From: VXYL01 sp965203685
GTDB lineage: Bacteria > Pseudomonadota > Gammaproteobacteria > Pseudomonadales > Azotimanducaceae
Reading direction: 5' to 3'
Assembly: GCA_965203685.1 (NCBI GenBank)
Contig: OZ241908.1
Coordinates: forward strand, 5,642,001-5,706,000
Length of the DNA stretch: 64,000 bases
This document shows positions 1-7,779 of this stretch, one piece after another. Made by a program: the position numbers and the translations under genes. Position 1 is the first letter of the stretch, and each line of letters begins with the position of its first letter. The notes under the pieces are model-generated. The model saw nothing but the letters and a program-made list of their open reading frames with translations, searched no databases and had not been told where the DNA came from.

Positions 1-460
1 CGCCGCGGAAGCGCAGCGCGTCCAAGGCCGTCGCGCCGGTGGTGGCGTCGATGTAGGCGAGAGCCTGAGGATAGGCCACGAGGACGGCGGCGTAACCCGC
101 CATCGCTGGGTTGAACACGTTGCGGCCGAGTCCGCCGTAGAGTTCCTTGGCCAGCACGATGGCGATGGCGACGGCGACGACCACGATCCAAAGCGGCGCA
201 AGTGGTGGAACCCCGAGGGCGATAAGTAGGCAGGTGACCGGTGTGCTGCGGTCCACGAACGGCCGGACCGGGCGTTTGCGCAGGGCTTGGCAGAGGACGT
301 CGAAGGCGGCGCCCGCGATCAGGGCGATAGCGCATTGCGCGAGCACCATGGGGCCGAAGGCCCACGTTGCGGCCGCGACGGCCGGGACGAGGGCGATCAG
401 CACACGGTCCATGACCGCGGGCGTCGAAGTGGGCTTTGCGAACAGGGACGCTGCTACCAC
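1..460 (-). CDS. rnfD: Rnf electron transport complex subunit RnfD (partial, C-terminus beyond the left edge)
   Basis: Membrane subunit of the ion-translocating ferredoxin:NAD+ oxidoreductase, with covalently bound FMN. The reading frame starts at GTG 460, overlapping the rnfC stop, and begins VVAASLFAKPTSTPAVMDRV, which fits the start of RnfD/NqrB proteins. Hydrophobic helices follow. The family motif KELYGGLGRNVFNPAMAGYA is present, and near the left edge there is TTGATALDALR, matching the S/T-G-A-T site where family members attach FMN. About 153 residues are visible of a usual 330-350. It is the fourth gene of a tightly overlapping rnfABCD operon; rnfG and rnfE would be expected to the left but are outside the window. 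An internal ATG at 411 is a less likely start because it would remove the conserved N-terminus. Confidence 0.93.
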   Translation of the reverse strand, partial: MVAASLFAKPTSTPAVMDRVLIALVPAVAAATWAFGPMVLAQCAIALIAGAAFDVLCQALRKRPVRPFVDRSTPVTCLLIALGVPPLAPLWIVVVAVAIAIVLAKELYGGLGRNVFNPAMAGYAAVLVAYPQALAYIDATTGATALDALRFRG

Positions 461-1461
461 TGCCGCGGCTTGTTCATCCGTTCCGCCCGTCGCCGGTCGC
501 GTTCATCGGCGGCCCGCGCGAGCCGCTCGGTGCGGCCCGCCGAGCGTTGCCGGGCGTGTTCGGCCTGTTCCATGGCGATCTCTTCTCGACGCATGCGGGT
601 CTTGATCGCGCGGAACTCGTTGACGAGGTCGAGCCGGCTCGGACAGGCGGCTGTGCAGGCACCGCACTCGATGCAGTCGAACACGGTTGCGTCTGCGGCG
701 TCGGCTTCGAAGGCGCGATGCAGGCGCTCTGGCGCCAGTCCTTCCGGGCACGCGTTCGCGCACCAGCCACAGCGGATGCAGGCCCAACTGTCAGGTCGGC
801 GAAGTTCGACGCTGAACGTGGATGGGCCCACCGTGGCGTCGAAGGCGACGTCGCGACCGGTCAGCTCGCCTTGGACCCGGTAGTCCTTGGCAGATCCCGG
901 GAGGAGATCGGCAAGCGGCGTACCGATGCCGACCCAGCGGTCGGTCCCGGCTACCGTCACGAGGCGCTGGCGCAGGGCTCTCCCGCGAGTCACCGCGTCG
1001 TGGATTGCGAACAGTGTCGCAACGTTGAGTACCAGCACGCCGACGTCGCTCGCGTAGCCGTCGGTCGGCACTTCGCGGCCGGTCAGATGTGCTACCAGCT
1101 TCTTTTCTTCACCGGCTGGGTAGGCGAGCCCGACCTGCGTACCGCCCGGGACGTCGCTGTCGGCTGGAACGGCGAGGGCCGTGTGCGTCGCGCCTGTGCA
1201 GCGGGCGACGATGTCGAGACCGGCGGTCACCTCGTCGGCATGTTCGCGGAGCAGGGCGACGTCTGCGGTGACGCCTGGTTCGGACGCCATGCCGTTTCCG
1301 ATCACCCAGTCGGCGTTGGCGGTGACGGCTTCGCGGATCTTGCGCGCGGTCGGGTAGCCGCCGCCCCCCATGCCGACGATGCCGGCCGCTTCGATGCGTT
1401 CGATGATTTGCGCAGATTCGGCATCCCGCGCCAAGGGTGTGAAGTCCGCGTCCTGTGCCAC
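454..1461 (-). CDS. rnfC: RnfC, short form lacking the N-terminal domain
   Basis: NADH-oxidising iron-sulfur subunit of Rnf. The start is GTG 1461, sharing one base with the rnfB stop (TAGTG), which gives 335 aa. Only about 20 residues precede the nucleotide-binding motif AGIVGMGGGGYPTARKI. Canonical RnfC proteins carry a further domain of roughly 115-130 residues before it. Two C-terminal 4Fe-4S motifs are intact: CIRCGWCANACP and CIECGACTAACP. The tail is a short charged helix without the long Ala/Lys-rich extension of E. coli RsxC. The frame stays open upstream, but that stretch is the shadow of rnfB and does not resemble the missing domain. Function as RnfC is secure; the shortened form is the odd feature. 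Confidence 0.9.
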   Translation of the reverse strand: MAQDADFTPLARDAESAQIIERIEAAGIVGMGGGGYPTARKIREAVTANADWVIGNGMASEPGVTADVALLREHADEVTAGLDIVARCTGATHTALAVPADSDVPGGTQVGLAYPAGEEKKLVAHLTGREVPTDGYASDVGVLVLNVATLFAIHDAVTRGRALRQRLVTVAGTDRWVGIGTPLADLLPGSAKDYRVQGELTGRDVAFDATVGPSTFSVELRRPDSWACIRCGWCANACPEGLAPERLHRAFEADAADATVFDCIECGACTAACPSRLDLVNEFRAIKTRMRREEIAMEQAEHARQRSAGRTERLARAADERDRRRAERMNKPRQW

Positions 1462-1964
1462 TAGTTCGGCGGACACGGCAAAAGCTCGATGCAGTCCACG
1501 GGGCACGGCGGGAGGCACAGTTCGCAGCCCGTGCAGTGCTCTTCGATCACCGCATGCAGGTACGTCGGGGCACCGACGATGGCGTCCACCGGACATGCGT
1601 CGAGACACAGGGCACATCCGATGCAGTCCTTGGCGACGATGCGCGCCACTTGCGCCGGGGCCGCAGCGCCGGTGAGCGTCGTGGACTCCGACTCGCGTCC
1701 GAGGAGGCTCTTCAACTTGATGACGGTCTCGGGCCCGCCGGGTGGGCACAGATCGAGCCGTTCGCCGTTCGCGACGGCTTGGGCGTAAGGCCGACAGCCC
1801 GGGTATCCGCATTGTGCGCACTGGCTTTGCGGCAGGAGAGCATCGATGGCGTTGACGACCTGGTCGGCGGTGTCTGTTTCCCGGCTGGCCAGTAGCCGCC
1901 TCGCCAACGAGAGCAGCAAGGCCAGCGTGAAGCCTATGCCGCCGAGAACGAAGGCCGCGGTCAT
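1461..1964 (-). CDS. rnfB: RnfB ferredoxin-type subunit
   Basis: Iron-sulfur subunit that receives electrons from ferredoxin in the Rnf complex. The 167-aa protein has an N-terminal transmembrane helix (about residues 2-25). A Cys motif follows, CAQCGYPGCRPYA with a further Cys near LDLCPPGG, typical of the RnfB 4Fe-4S domain. Two ferredoxin-type 4Fe-4S motifs come next, CIGCALCLDACP and CTGCELCLPPCP. Its ATG overlaps the rnfA stop (ATGA at 1961-1964), indicating translational coupling. Length and motif order match the family. The extreme C-terminus is short, ending a few residues after the last cluster. Confidence 0.95.
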   Translation of the reverse strand: MTAAFVLGGIGFTLALLLSLARRLLASRETDTADQVVNAIDALLPQSQCAQCGYPGCRPYAQAVANGERLDLCPPGGPETVIKLKSLLGRESESTTLTGAAAPAQVARIVAKDCIGCALCLDACPVDAIVGAPTYLHAVIEEHCTGCELCLPPCPVDCIELLPCPPN

Positions 1965-2539
1965 GCGCCGATGCCGCGGAATCCGTAGAACGCAAGCGCC
2001 ATGAAGCCGACGGTCACCAGGGCCAGCGGCGGCCCTTTGAACGGCGCGGGGACGGCGTCGTCCACGATCCGCTCACGGAGCGCCGCGAACGCCACGATGG
2101 CGATGCCGAAACCGAGCGCGGCGCCGAGGGCCAGGATCAGCGTTTCAGCAAGCGACAGCCCCTGGTCCACCGCGATGAGCGTCACACCGAGCACGGCGCA
2201 GTTGGTCGTGATCAGCGGCAGGAAGATGCCCAGCAACTGGTGAAGGAGCGGGCTTGCGGCGCGCACGAACATGTCGGTGAACTGGACGGTCCCCGCGATC
2301 ACGACGATGAACGCGATGATGCGTAGGTACTCGACATCCAAGGGCACGAGTACATACCGGTTCACCAAGTAGGTCACCAGCGCGGCGATGGACAGCACGA
2401 AGGCCGTCGCCAGGGTCATGGGCACCACGGTCTCGAACCGGGCGGATGTGCCGACGAATGGACAGAGCCCGAGGAACTGCACGAGGACGAAGTTGTTGAC
2501 CAACGCTGCGGAGAGCAGGATGAGCAAAGCTTCGGTCAT
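1961..2539 (-). CDS. rnfA: RnfA membrane subunit
   Basis: First gene of the rnfABCD operon, encoding a 192-aa integral membrane protein with about six helices. The opening MTEALLILLSAALVNNFVLV and the LGLCPFVGTS motif are diagnostic for RnfA/RnfE/NqrD/NqrE. A central TNCAVLGVTL motif is also present; these paired half-channel cysteines bind an Fe-S cluster in the family. The ATG at 2539 is preceded by a good ribosome site, GGAGGCTCAG. It pairs with RnfE to form the membrane core of the complex. Its length is normal for the family. Confidence 0.95.
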   Translation of the reverse strand: MTEALLILLSAALVNNFVLVQFLGLCPFVGTSARFETVVPMTLATAFVLSIAALVTYLVNRYVLVPLDVEYLRIIAFIVVIAGTVQFTDMFVRAASPLLHQLLGIFLPLITTNCAVLGVTLIAVDQGLSLAETLILALGAALGFGIAIVAFAALRERIVDDAVPAPFKGPPLALVTVGFMALAFYGFRGIGA

Positions 2540-2589
2540 CTGAGCCTCCGTCGTCTCGACGAGCCTAAATGAAACTCAGCGGACCCGCG

Positions 2590-2778
2590 TCACCGGGATG
2601 TTCGGGTTGCGTGCTTGCGCCGCATCAAGTCGCGGATACCTTCGTCGTAGTCCAGGATCGAACGGGCGTGTGGACTGGCGCTCGGAAACAAGACATCGTG
2701 GATGTCCTTGAACGTGTAGCGCGCGCGAGCAGCGGTACGGTGAACGACCGCGTTTTTTGGTTGCTGGTGGCCGTCCAT
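2590..2778 (-). CDS. Small hypothetical protein, antitoxin C-terminus-like
   Basis: A 62-aa frame whose ATG lies one base after the metG stop, so it would be translated by coupling; I see no ribosome site of its own. It sits between metG and rnfA on the same strand. The segment YTFKDIHDVLFPSASP followed by DYDEGIRDLMRRKHATR resembles the C-terminal, toxin-binding half of VapB/AbrB-type antitoxins, which often run RF-x-DI-x-x-LFP and end in a basic helix. No DNA-binding N-terminus and no adjacent toxin gene are visible. It could be an antitoxin remnant, an orphan antitoxin or a chance ORF. The family link is inferred from pattern resemblance only. Confidence 0.4.
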   Translation of the reverse strand: MDGHQQPKNAVVHRTAARARYTFKDIHDVLFPSASPHARSILDYDEGIRDLMRRKHATRTSR

Positions 2779-2779
2779 G

Positions 2780-4780
2780 TCAGGTCACCTGCATCCCCGG
2801 CTCCGCGCCAGCGTCCGGGGCGACCACGAAGATGTCGCTGCCCCCGGGTCCCGCTGCGAGCACCATGCCTTCCGACACACCGAAGCGCATCTTGCGCGGC
2901 TCGAGATTGGCGACGACCACGACAAGGCGACCAACCAGTCTCGAGGGATCGTAGGCGCTGCGGATGCCGGCGAAGACGCGTCGCTGGTGGTCACCGACAT
3001 CGAGGTCAAGTTCCAGGAGCTTGTCGGCGCCGTCGACGAGCTTCGCCGCCGTAACCTTCGCGACGCGCAGGTCGATCTTCTGGAATTCCTCGATGCCGAC
3101 CGTGCTGCCAGCCGCTTCGGCCGCCGCCGCTGCCTCGGCGGCCTCGGCCCGGGTCGCCTCGATCACCTTGTCGAGCGCCTTGCGGTCGATGCGCGTGAAT
3201 AGCGGCTTGAACCGGTCGATGTCGTGGTCGAGGAGCGGCGTTGCCGCATCGCGCCAAGCGAGCGGCTCCACGCGCAGGAATCCCTCCGCCTTCTCGGCCA
3301 TCGCCGGCAGGATCGGCTTCAGGTACACCGCAAGCGCCCGGAACACGTTGATGCCGAGCGAGCAGACCCCGTGTACCTCGTCGCGGCGATCCGGATCCTT
3401 GAGGTGCTTCCACGGCTCGTGCTCGGCGATGTAGCGGTTGCCCAGATCGGCGAGCGCCGTTATGCGGCGTACGGCACGCCCCATGTCGCCAACTTCGTAG
3501 AGTTCCGCCAGTTCGTCGCCGGCACCGGACACGGCATCCCACAACTCCGCGTCGTGGATATGCCCGGCGAGCCGACCGCCGAAGTTCTTGCCGATGAAGC
3601 CGGCGCAGCGCGATGCGATGTTGACCACCTTGCCGACCAGGTCGGCGTTCACGCGCTGCACGAAGTCGTCGAGGCCGAAGTCCATGTCGTCGGTGTTGGC
3701 GCCGAACTTGGTAGCGAGGTAGTAGCGCAGGTACTCCGGATCGAGATGCTCGAGGTAGGTCCCGGCATTGATGAACGTGCCCCGCGACTTGGACATCTGC
3801 TTGCCGTCGACGGTCAGCATGCCGTGGACGTGGACCTTGGTCGGCGTGCGAAAGTCGGACCCTTCGAGCACGGCGGGCCAGAACAGGCAGTGGAAGTTGA
3901 TGATGTCCTTGCCGATGAAGTGATGCACCTCGGCATCGCCATCGCGCTGCCAGAAGTCGTCGAACTCGAGGCCGTCCGTGCGATGGCAGAGATCCTGAAA
4001 GCTCGCCATGTAGCCGACAGGGGCGTCCATCCAGACGTAGAAGTACTTGTCATCGGTTCCCGGGATGCGGAAGCCGAAATAGGGCGCGTCGCGGCTGATG
4101 TCCCAGGCCTTGAGGCCACTGGTCAGCCACTCGGCGAGCTTGTTGGCGACTTCCGGTTGCACCGCCTCCGTCGCCGTCCAAACCTTCAGGAAGTCGGCGA
4201 ACTGCGGGAGATCGACGAAGTAGTGCGTCGATTTGCGCAACTCCGGCTCGGCGTCGGACAGCATGGACCGCGGGTTGACCAGTTCCGTGGCGTCGTAGGT
4301 CGCGCCGCACTCCTGGCAGTTATCGCCGTACTGGTCGTCCGCGCCGCAGCGTGGGCAGTTGCCCTTCAGGTAGCGATCGGCGAGGAAGAGCTTGCGTACC
4401 GGGTCGTAGAGTTGCTCGACATCGGCGGTGAACGTGTAGCCGCGCTCGGCGAGGCGGTTGTAGATCAGGCTGTTGTAGTGCTCGTTCTCCGGCGAATGCG
4501 TCGAGTAGTAGTTGTCGTGGCTCACGTGGAAGCGCCGGAAGTCCTCGGCGTGCTCCGCCCGCAGCCGTTCGATCAGCACTTCAGGAGAGACGCCCTCGCT
4601 CTCGGCGGCCAGCATCGTCGCCGTGCCGTGCGTATCGTCCGCGCACACGTAGATGCACTGGTTGCCCATCATGCGCTGGAACCGGACCCAGATGTCGGTC
4701 TGGATGTGTTCGAGCATGTGGCCAAGGTGAATGGCCCCGTTCGCGTTCGGCAAGGCGCTGGTGACCAGGATGCGGCGCAT
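2780..4780 (-). CDS. metG: Methionyl-tRNA synthetase
   Basis: Charges tRNA-Met with methionine in the cytoplasm. The protein is 666 aa, close to E. coli MetG (677). The class I signatures are the HIGH-type HLGH at residues 18-21 and KMSKS-type KQMSKS at 327-332. A zinc knuckle is present, CPRCGADDQYGDNCQECG. A C-terminal OB-fold tRNA-binding domain follows an Ala/Glu-rich linker, starting near EEFQKIDLRVAKV, so this is the dimeric long form. ATG 4780 starts directly at the conserved MRRILVTSALPNANG. It lies upstream of the small ORF and rnfA on the same strand, a less usual neighbourhood for metG. Confidence 0.98.
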   Translation of the reverse strand: MRRILVTSALPNANGAIHLGHMLEHIQTDIWVRFQRMMGNQCIYVCADDTHGTATMLAAESEGVSPEVLIERLRAEHAEDFRRFHVSHDNYYSTHSPENEHYNSLIYNRLAERGYTFTADVEQLYDPVRKLFLADRYLKGNCPRCGADDQYGDNCQECGATYDATELVNPRSMLSDAEPELRKSTHYFVDLPQFADFLKVWTATEAVQPEVANKLAEWLTSGLKAWDISRDAPYFGFRIPGTDDKYFYVWMDAPVGYMASFQDLCHRTDGLEFDDFWQRDGDAEVHHFIGKDIINFHCLFWPAVLEGSDFRTPTKVHVHGMLTVDGKQMSKSRGTFINAGTYLEHLDPEYLRYYLATKFGANTDDMDFGLDDFVQRVNADLVGKVVNIASRCAGFIGKNFGGRLAGHIHDAELWDAVSGAGDELAELYEVGDMGRAVRRITALADLGNRYIAEHEPWKHLKDPDRRDEVHGVCSLGINVFRALAVYLKPILPAMAEKAEGFLRVEPLAWRDAATPLLDHDIDRFKPLFTRIDRKALDKVIEATRAEAAEAAAAAEAAGSTVGIEEFQKIDLRVAKVTAAKLVDGADKLLELDLDVGDHQRRVFAGIRSAYDPSRLVGRLVVVVANLEPRKMRFGVSEGMVLAAGPGGSDIFVVAPDAGAEPGMQVT

Positions 4781-4856
4781 GGCGTGACTCGCTTGAGGGA
4801 GTTGTCAGCGGGGCGCGAACTATAGCGGCTAAGGTTGTGTCGCTAAAGCACAATGG

Positions 4857-5756
4857 TCACTCGGCCGTCTTCGCCGACCCTTGAGCGTCGTGCTCCTCCC
4901 ACATCTTGACCATGCGCTCGGACGTGCCGACATGATCGCCCTTGACCGCGAGCATGCCGCCGTCCACGACGAGATCGATGCCGGTGACCCAGCGGCTCTC
5001 GTCGCTGCCGAGGTAGACGCAGGCGTGGGCGATATCGATGGCTTCGCCGCCGGGGCCTGTCAACGGCATGAGGCCGCCGCTGACGTTGCGGACGAAGCGT
5101 TGCAGCCGGCGTTCCTTGTGCTCCGGCGTGATCTGCTGCCCATGGGTATGGCCGCCCCAGAAAATCGGCGTTGCGATGGCTCCAGGGCTGACGGCGTTGA
5201 CCCGGATGCCCATCGGGCCAAGCTGCATGGCGGCGGCCTTGGTGTAGTTGGACAGGCCGGCCTTGGCCGCGGAGTACAACGGGTCGGCGGCGATCTCTGC
5301 TTGGTGGGCGCCTTTCGACGAGTTGTTGATGATGGAGCCCGAACGTTGCTTGCGCATGATCGGCGAGGCATGCCGGGTCGCGATCATGCAGGAGCCGAGG
5401 AGATACCACTGCGAGTAGTTGAAGCTCTCCTGGTCGATGTCCTCGATGTTGAAGACGCGGGGCTTGCCCGGCGGGGTTGCCGAGCCGCCAGCGTTGTTGA
5501 AGAGCACGTCAAGGCGGTCCCACCGATCGACGGCCGTGCGGATGACGCGGACGATGTCCTCCTCCTTCTGCACGTCGGCCTTGACGAAGACCGCCGTACC
5601 CGGGGGCTGCCGCGACTCGACTTGTTGGCCAAGTTCCGCGTTGCGCCCGCAGAACACCACGCGCGCGCCCTCGGCGCAGTAGGCGTCAACGGTGGCTTCG
5701 CCGATGCCACTGGTGGCTCCCGTGATGACGGCGACCTTGCCTTCGAGTCGACCCAT
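4857..5756 (-). CDS. SDR-family NAD(P)-dependent oxidoreductase
   Basis: Classical short-chain dehydrogenase, 299 aa. It has the TGATSGIG nucleotide loop near residue 13, the FNNAGG motif, a catalytic Ser in NNSSKG and the YSAAK Tyr/Lys pair. The end carries the usual WVTGIDLVVDGG motif, then a tail of about 30 charged residues (ERMVKMWEEHDAQGSAKTAE). The ATG at 5756 is preferred over an upstream TTG at 5771 because a strong GGGAGG site sits just before it. It follows the crotonase gene (end 5768) by 11 bases, so the two are probably co-transcribed from the promoter near 6800. A role in oxidising a hydroxyacyl-CoA or alcohol intermediate is likely; the substrate is unknown. Confidence 0.88.
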   Translation of the reverse strand: MGRLEGKVAVITGATSGIGEATVDAYCAEGARVVFCGRNAELGQQVESRQPPGTAVFVKADVQKEEDIVRVIRTAVDRWDRLDVLFNNAGGSATPPGKPRVFNIEDIDQESFNYSQWYLLGSCMIATRHASPIMRKQRSGSIINNSSKGAHQAEIAADPLYSAAKAGLSNYTKAAAMQLGPMGIRVNAVSPGAIATPIFWGGHTHGQQITPEHKERRLQRFVRNVSGGLMPLTGPGGEAIDIAHACVYLGSDESRWVTGIDLVVDGGMLAVKGDHVGTSERMVKMWEEHDAQGSAKTAE

Positions 5757-5767
5757 GTTGCCCTCCC

Positions 5768-6598
5768 TCAATTGCCGGTGAATGTGGGTTCCGTCTTGCC
5801 ACGATAGGCCGCGATGGCCGCATTACGGTCTTCGGTCATGGCAGACAGGACGTTCTGATCGACGTCCATGTGCATGACGGCGCCGTCGAGCGCGGAGACG
5901 ATGGCGTTGACGCTCTGCTTGATCATCTGCGCGGCGATCGGTGACTTGGCCTGGTAGCGGGCTGCCCACTCGAGGGCGGTGTCCATCAACGACGCCCGGG
6001 GGACCAGCGCATCGAGGATGCCCCAGGCGAGGAGTTCGTCGGCGTGGATCCGTTCACCGCCGATGACCAGCCTTTTGGTGCGTGACGGCCCGGCGATGTG
6101 CGTGAGGAGCGGGAGTCCTTTCCACATCAGGTTGACGCCGATGTCGATCTCCGGGTATTGCATGAAGCAGTCGTCGGCGCCGATCCGAAGATCCATGGCC
6201 GTCGCGAGGACAGCACCGCCACCCATCGCCGCGCCATTCCACGCCGCGATGGTGATCTGGTCCATGCTGTACACCGCCAGTGTCGCACGCTCACCCATGC
6301 GGGCGAGGCGTCGGCGCTCCAGCAGGGAGCCCTCAGCCGGGGAGCGCGAGGGGGAACCCCTCGCAAGTGAGGAGCGCGCAGCGGGGCCGCCGCCATCGAG
6401 ATCGGCTCCGGACGAAAAGTGCTTGCCCGTACCCGTGAAGATCACGACGCGGGTTTCGGCATCGTCGCGGAAGGCGAGGGCCGCGTTCTCGATGTCGACC
6501 AAGTGCGCGTGGTTGAGCGCGTTGGCCCTGGTCGGGCGGTTGAAGTGGACGACGGCTATATGGCCGTCCTTGCGGATCTGCAGGTTCTCGTAAGGCAC
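5768..6598 (-). CDS. Enoyl-CoA hydratase/isomerase family protein carrying an inserted palindromic element
   Basis: Crotonase-fold enzyme acting on acyl-CoA thioesters, 276 aa. Visible parts are the N-terminal beta strand VVHFNRPTRANALNH, the first oxyanion-loop motif HFSSGADL, the second oxyanion loop AAWNGAAMGGG, and YPEIDIGVN in the catalytic-acid region. Just after GADL the protein contains ARGSPSRSPAEGS, encoded by a 39-bp palindromic repeat (6327-6365) also present in two other genes of the window. The insert lies in the mobile loop that shapes the substrate pocket in this family, so the fold should survive. It is first in a two-gene operon with the SDR and divergent from the hydrolase/CoA-transferase operon. 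Confidence 0.87.
   Translation of the reverse strand: MPYENLQIRKDGHIAVVHFNRPTRANALNHAHLVDIENAALAFRDDAETRVVIFTGTGKHFSSGADLDGGGPAARSSLARGSPSRSPAEGSLLERRRLARMGERATLAVYSMDQITIAAWNGAAMGGGAVLATAMDLRIGADDCFMQYPEIDIGVNLMWKGLPLLTHIAGPSRTKRLVIGGERIHADELLAWGILDALVPRASLMDTALEWAARYQAKSPIAAQMIKQSVNAIVSALDGAVMHMDVDQNVLSAMTEDRNAAIAAYRGKTEPTFTGN
6327..6365. repeat. Dispersed palindromic element, copy 1 (inside a crotonase gene)
   Basis: Begins GAGCCCTCAGCCGGGGAGCG and ends with an inverted repeat, GAGGGG...CCCCTC. It is nearly identical to 22060-22099 and 22894-22933 and has the same plus-strand orientation. All three copies lie in genes on the minus strand. Here it is translated as ARGSPSRSPAEGS in the loop after GADL. 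The loop differs from copies 2 and 3 (GAA instead of CTTG, one base shorter). Confidence 0.85.
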
Positions 6599-6664
6599 GG
6601 CCGCATCGTCTCCCTTGGGTCTAAGACCTGAGAGTGTGGCGGACTCGCGCCGGGGTGAAAAGGT

Positions 6665-6706
6665 GTAGGCTGGCGAGGCCGTGAGAATGGCCTCGGCGCA
6701 GCCTAC
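6665..6706 (-). promoter_or_regulatory. Leader hairpin, terminator/attenuator-like
   Basis: Long two-part stem: GTAGGCTG (6665-6672) pairs with CAGCCTAC (6699-6706), and inside it GAGGCC (6675-6680) pairs with GGCCTC (6689-6694). Read on the minus strand it is followed by ACCUUUUC, a weak U-run. It lies between the predicted minus-strand promoter (6788-6815) and the crotonase ATG at 6598, so it would fold in that transcript's leader. An attenuator or a stray terminator are both possible; function is inferred. Confidence 0.5.
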
Positions 6707-6787
6707 TAGGGGGAGGGGTCCCTTAAGGCAGATTGCGCGTCAGGTGGATGCTCCAATCTGGTGCGCAACCGCGATGTCTGGATGGGT

Positions 6788-6815
6788 ATGTTACCTGAGG
6801 TAACACTGGTGTCAA
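6788..6815 (-). promoter_or_regulatory. Sigma70-type promoter for the crotonase-SDR operon
   Basis: On the minus strand a perfect TTGACA (6815-6810) is separated by 16 bases from TAACAT (6793-6788), a 4-of-6 match to the -10 consensus. Transcription would start near 6780 and leave a leader of about 180 nt before ATG 6598. The spacer and -10 are covered by the palindrome at 6790-6804, which would let a repressor block it. Confidence 0.55.
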
Positions 6816-6823
6816 CAGGTAAC
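6790..6823. promoter_or_regulatory. Palindromic operator with an extra half site
   Basis: GTTACCTGAGGTAAC at 6790-6804 is a perfect inverted repeat (6-bp arms, 3-bp centre). A third GGTAAC occurs at 6818-6823, nineteen bases from the second arm. It lies between two divergent acyl-CoA operons and overlaps the predicted minus-strand -10. The arrangement fits a TetR- or GntR-type regulator; no such gene is in the window. Confidence 0.55.
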
Positions 6824-6837
6824 GCCAACTTTTTTTC

Positions 6838-7779
6838 ATGGTGTCCGGGATCGGCATAGAATCCTCATCACGCTCAGTTAGGCATGCGTTTCTCGATAAG
6901 GTTCCGCTGGTGTTTGAACGCGACAATCCCACCTCGCACAGCTACTTTTCGCAGCGCCTGCGCCTGCACTACCTGGACTGGGGCAACGACAGCGCGTCGG
7001 ACATGCTGCTCATCCACGGCGTGCACGACCACTGCCACTCCTGGGACTGGCTGGCGCAATCGATGCGCGACCGCTACCACGTTGTCGCGCCAGATCTGCG
7101 TGGCCACGGCGATTCCGAGTGGTCGCTAGGCAGTCCGTACGCGTATCTCGAGTACGTTCAGGACATTGCCCAACTGGTGCGCCAGCGTCACCTGCCCCCG
7201 GTCACGATCGTCTCGCACTCCCTCGGCGGCACGATCGCATCGGTGTTCACCGGTGCCTACCCGGACTTGGTTACGCGGCTGGTGATCATCGAAGGCGTCG
7301 GCCTCTATCCGCACGACGAAGGCCCGCCGGACGTGCGCCTTCGCCAGTGGATCGACAACAACTATTCGTTGTCGGCACGCGTCCCGCGCCGTTACCCGAC
7401 CCTGGAGGACGCCTATCAGCGGATGCAGGACACCAATCCCCACCTGTCGCCGGACCAGGCCCGCCATCTCACCATCCATGGCAGCAACCTCAACGAGGAC
7501 GGCACGTACACTTGGAAGTTCGACAACTACACGCGCACGCCCCGCCCCTACGACATCCCCAACGAGGATCTCGTCGCGCTCTGGCAGCGCATCACCTGCC
7601 CCGTTCTCATCGTCAATTCACGCCAGGGCTATCCGCACCGTATTGGTCAGGACGACACGCTGCGCCACTTCAAGGACGTCCGACTCTACGAGATCGACGA
7701 CGCGGGACACTGGACGCACCACGACCAGCTTGGGACTTGCGTGGATGTGATCGACGAGTTCCTAGGCAACGCGGCGTGA
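6838..7779 (+). CDS. Alpha/beta hydrolase
   Basis: Serine hydrolase of the alpha/beta fold, 313 aa if ATG 6838 is used. The cap-less N-terminal strand LRLHYLDWGND leads to the oxyanion motif LLIHGVHDHCHSWD, the nucleophile elbow SHSLGG and the general-base His in DAGHWTHHD. A GTG at 6910, just before FERDNPTSHSYF, is an alternative start and may be better, since the first 24 residues look unconserved and no clear ribosome site precedes 6838. Its stop overlaps the GTG start of the CoA-transferase, so the two are co-translated. A plausible job is hydrolysing an ester or ring-opened intermediate before CoA activation. Confidence 0.85.
   Translation: MVSGIGIESSSRSVRHAFLDKVPLVFERDNPTSHSYFSQRLRLHYLDWGNDSASDMLLIHGVHDHCHSWDWLAQSMRDRYHVVAPDLRGHGDSEWSLGSPYAYLEYVQDIAQLVRQRHLPPVTIVSHSLGGTIASVFTGAYPDLVTRLVIIEGVGLYPHDEGPPDVRLRQWIDNNYSLSARVPRRYPTLEDAYQRMQDTNPHLSPDQARHLTIHGSNLNEDGTYTWKFDNYTRTPRPYDIPNEDLVALWQRITCPVLIVNSRQGYPHRIGQDDTLRHFKDVRLYEIDDAGHWTHHDQLGTCVDVIDEFLGNAA

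Noticed and set aside
3224..4825. 533-codon plus-strand frame
   Set aside because: Antisense shadow of metG, whose motifs are complete on the minus strand.
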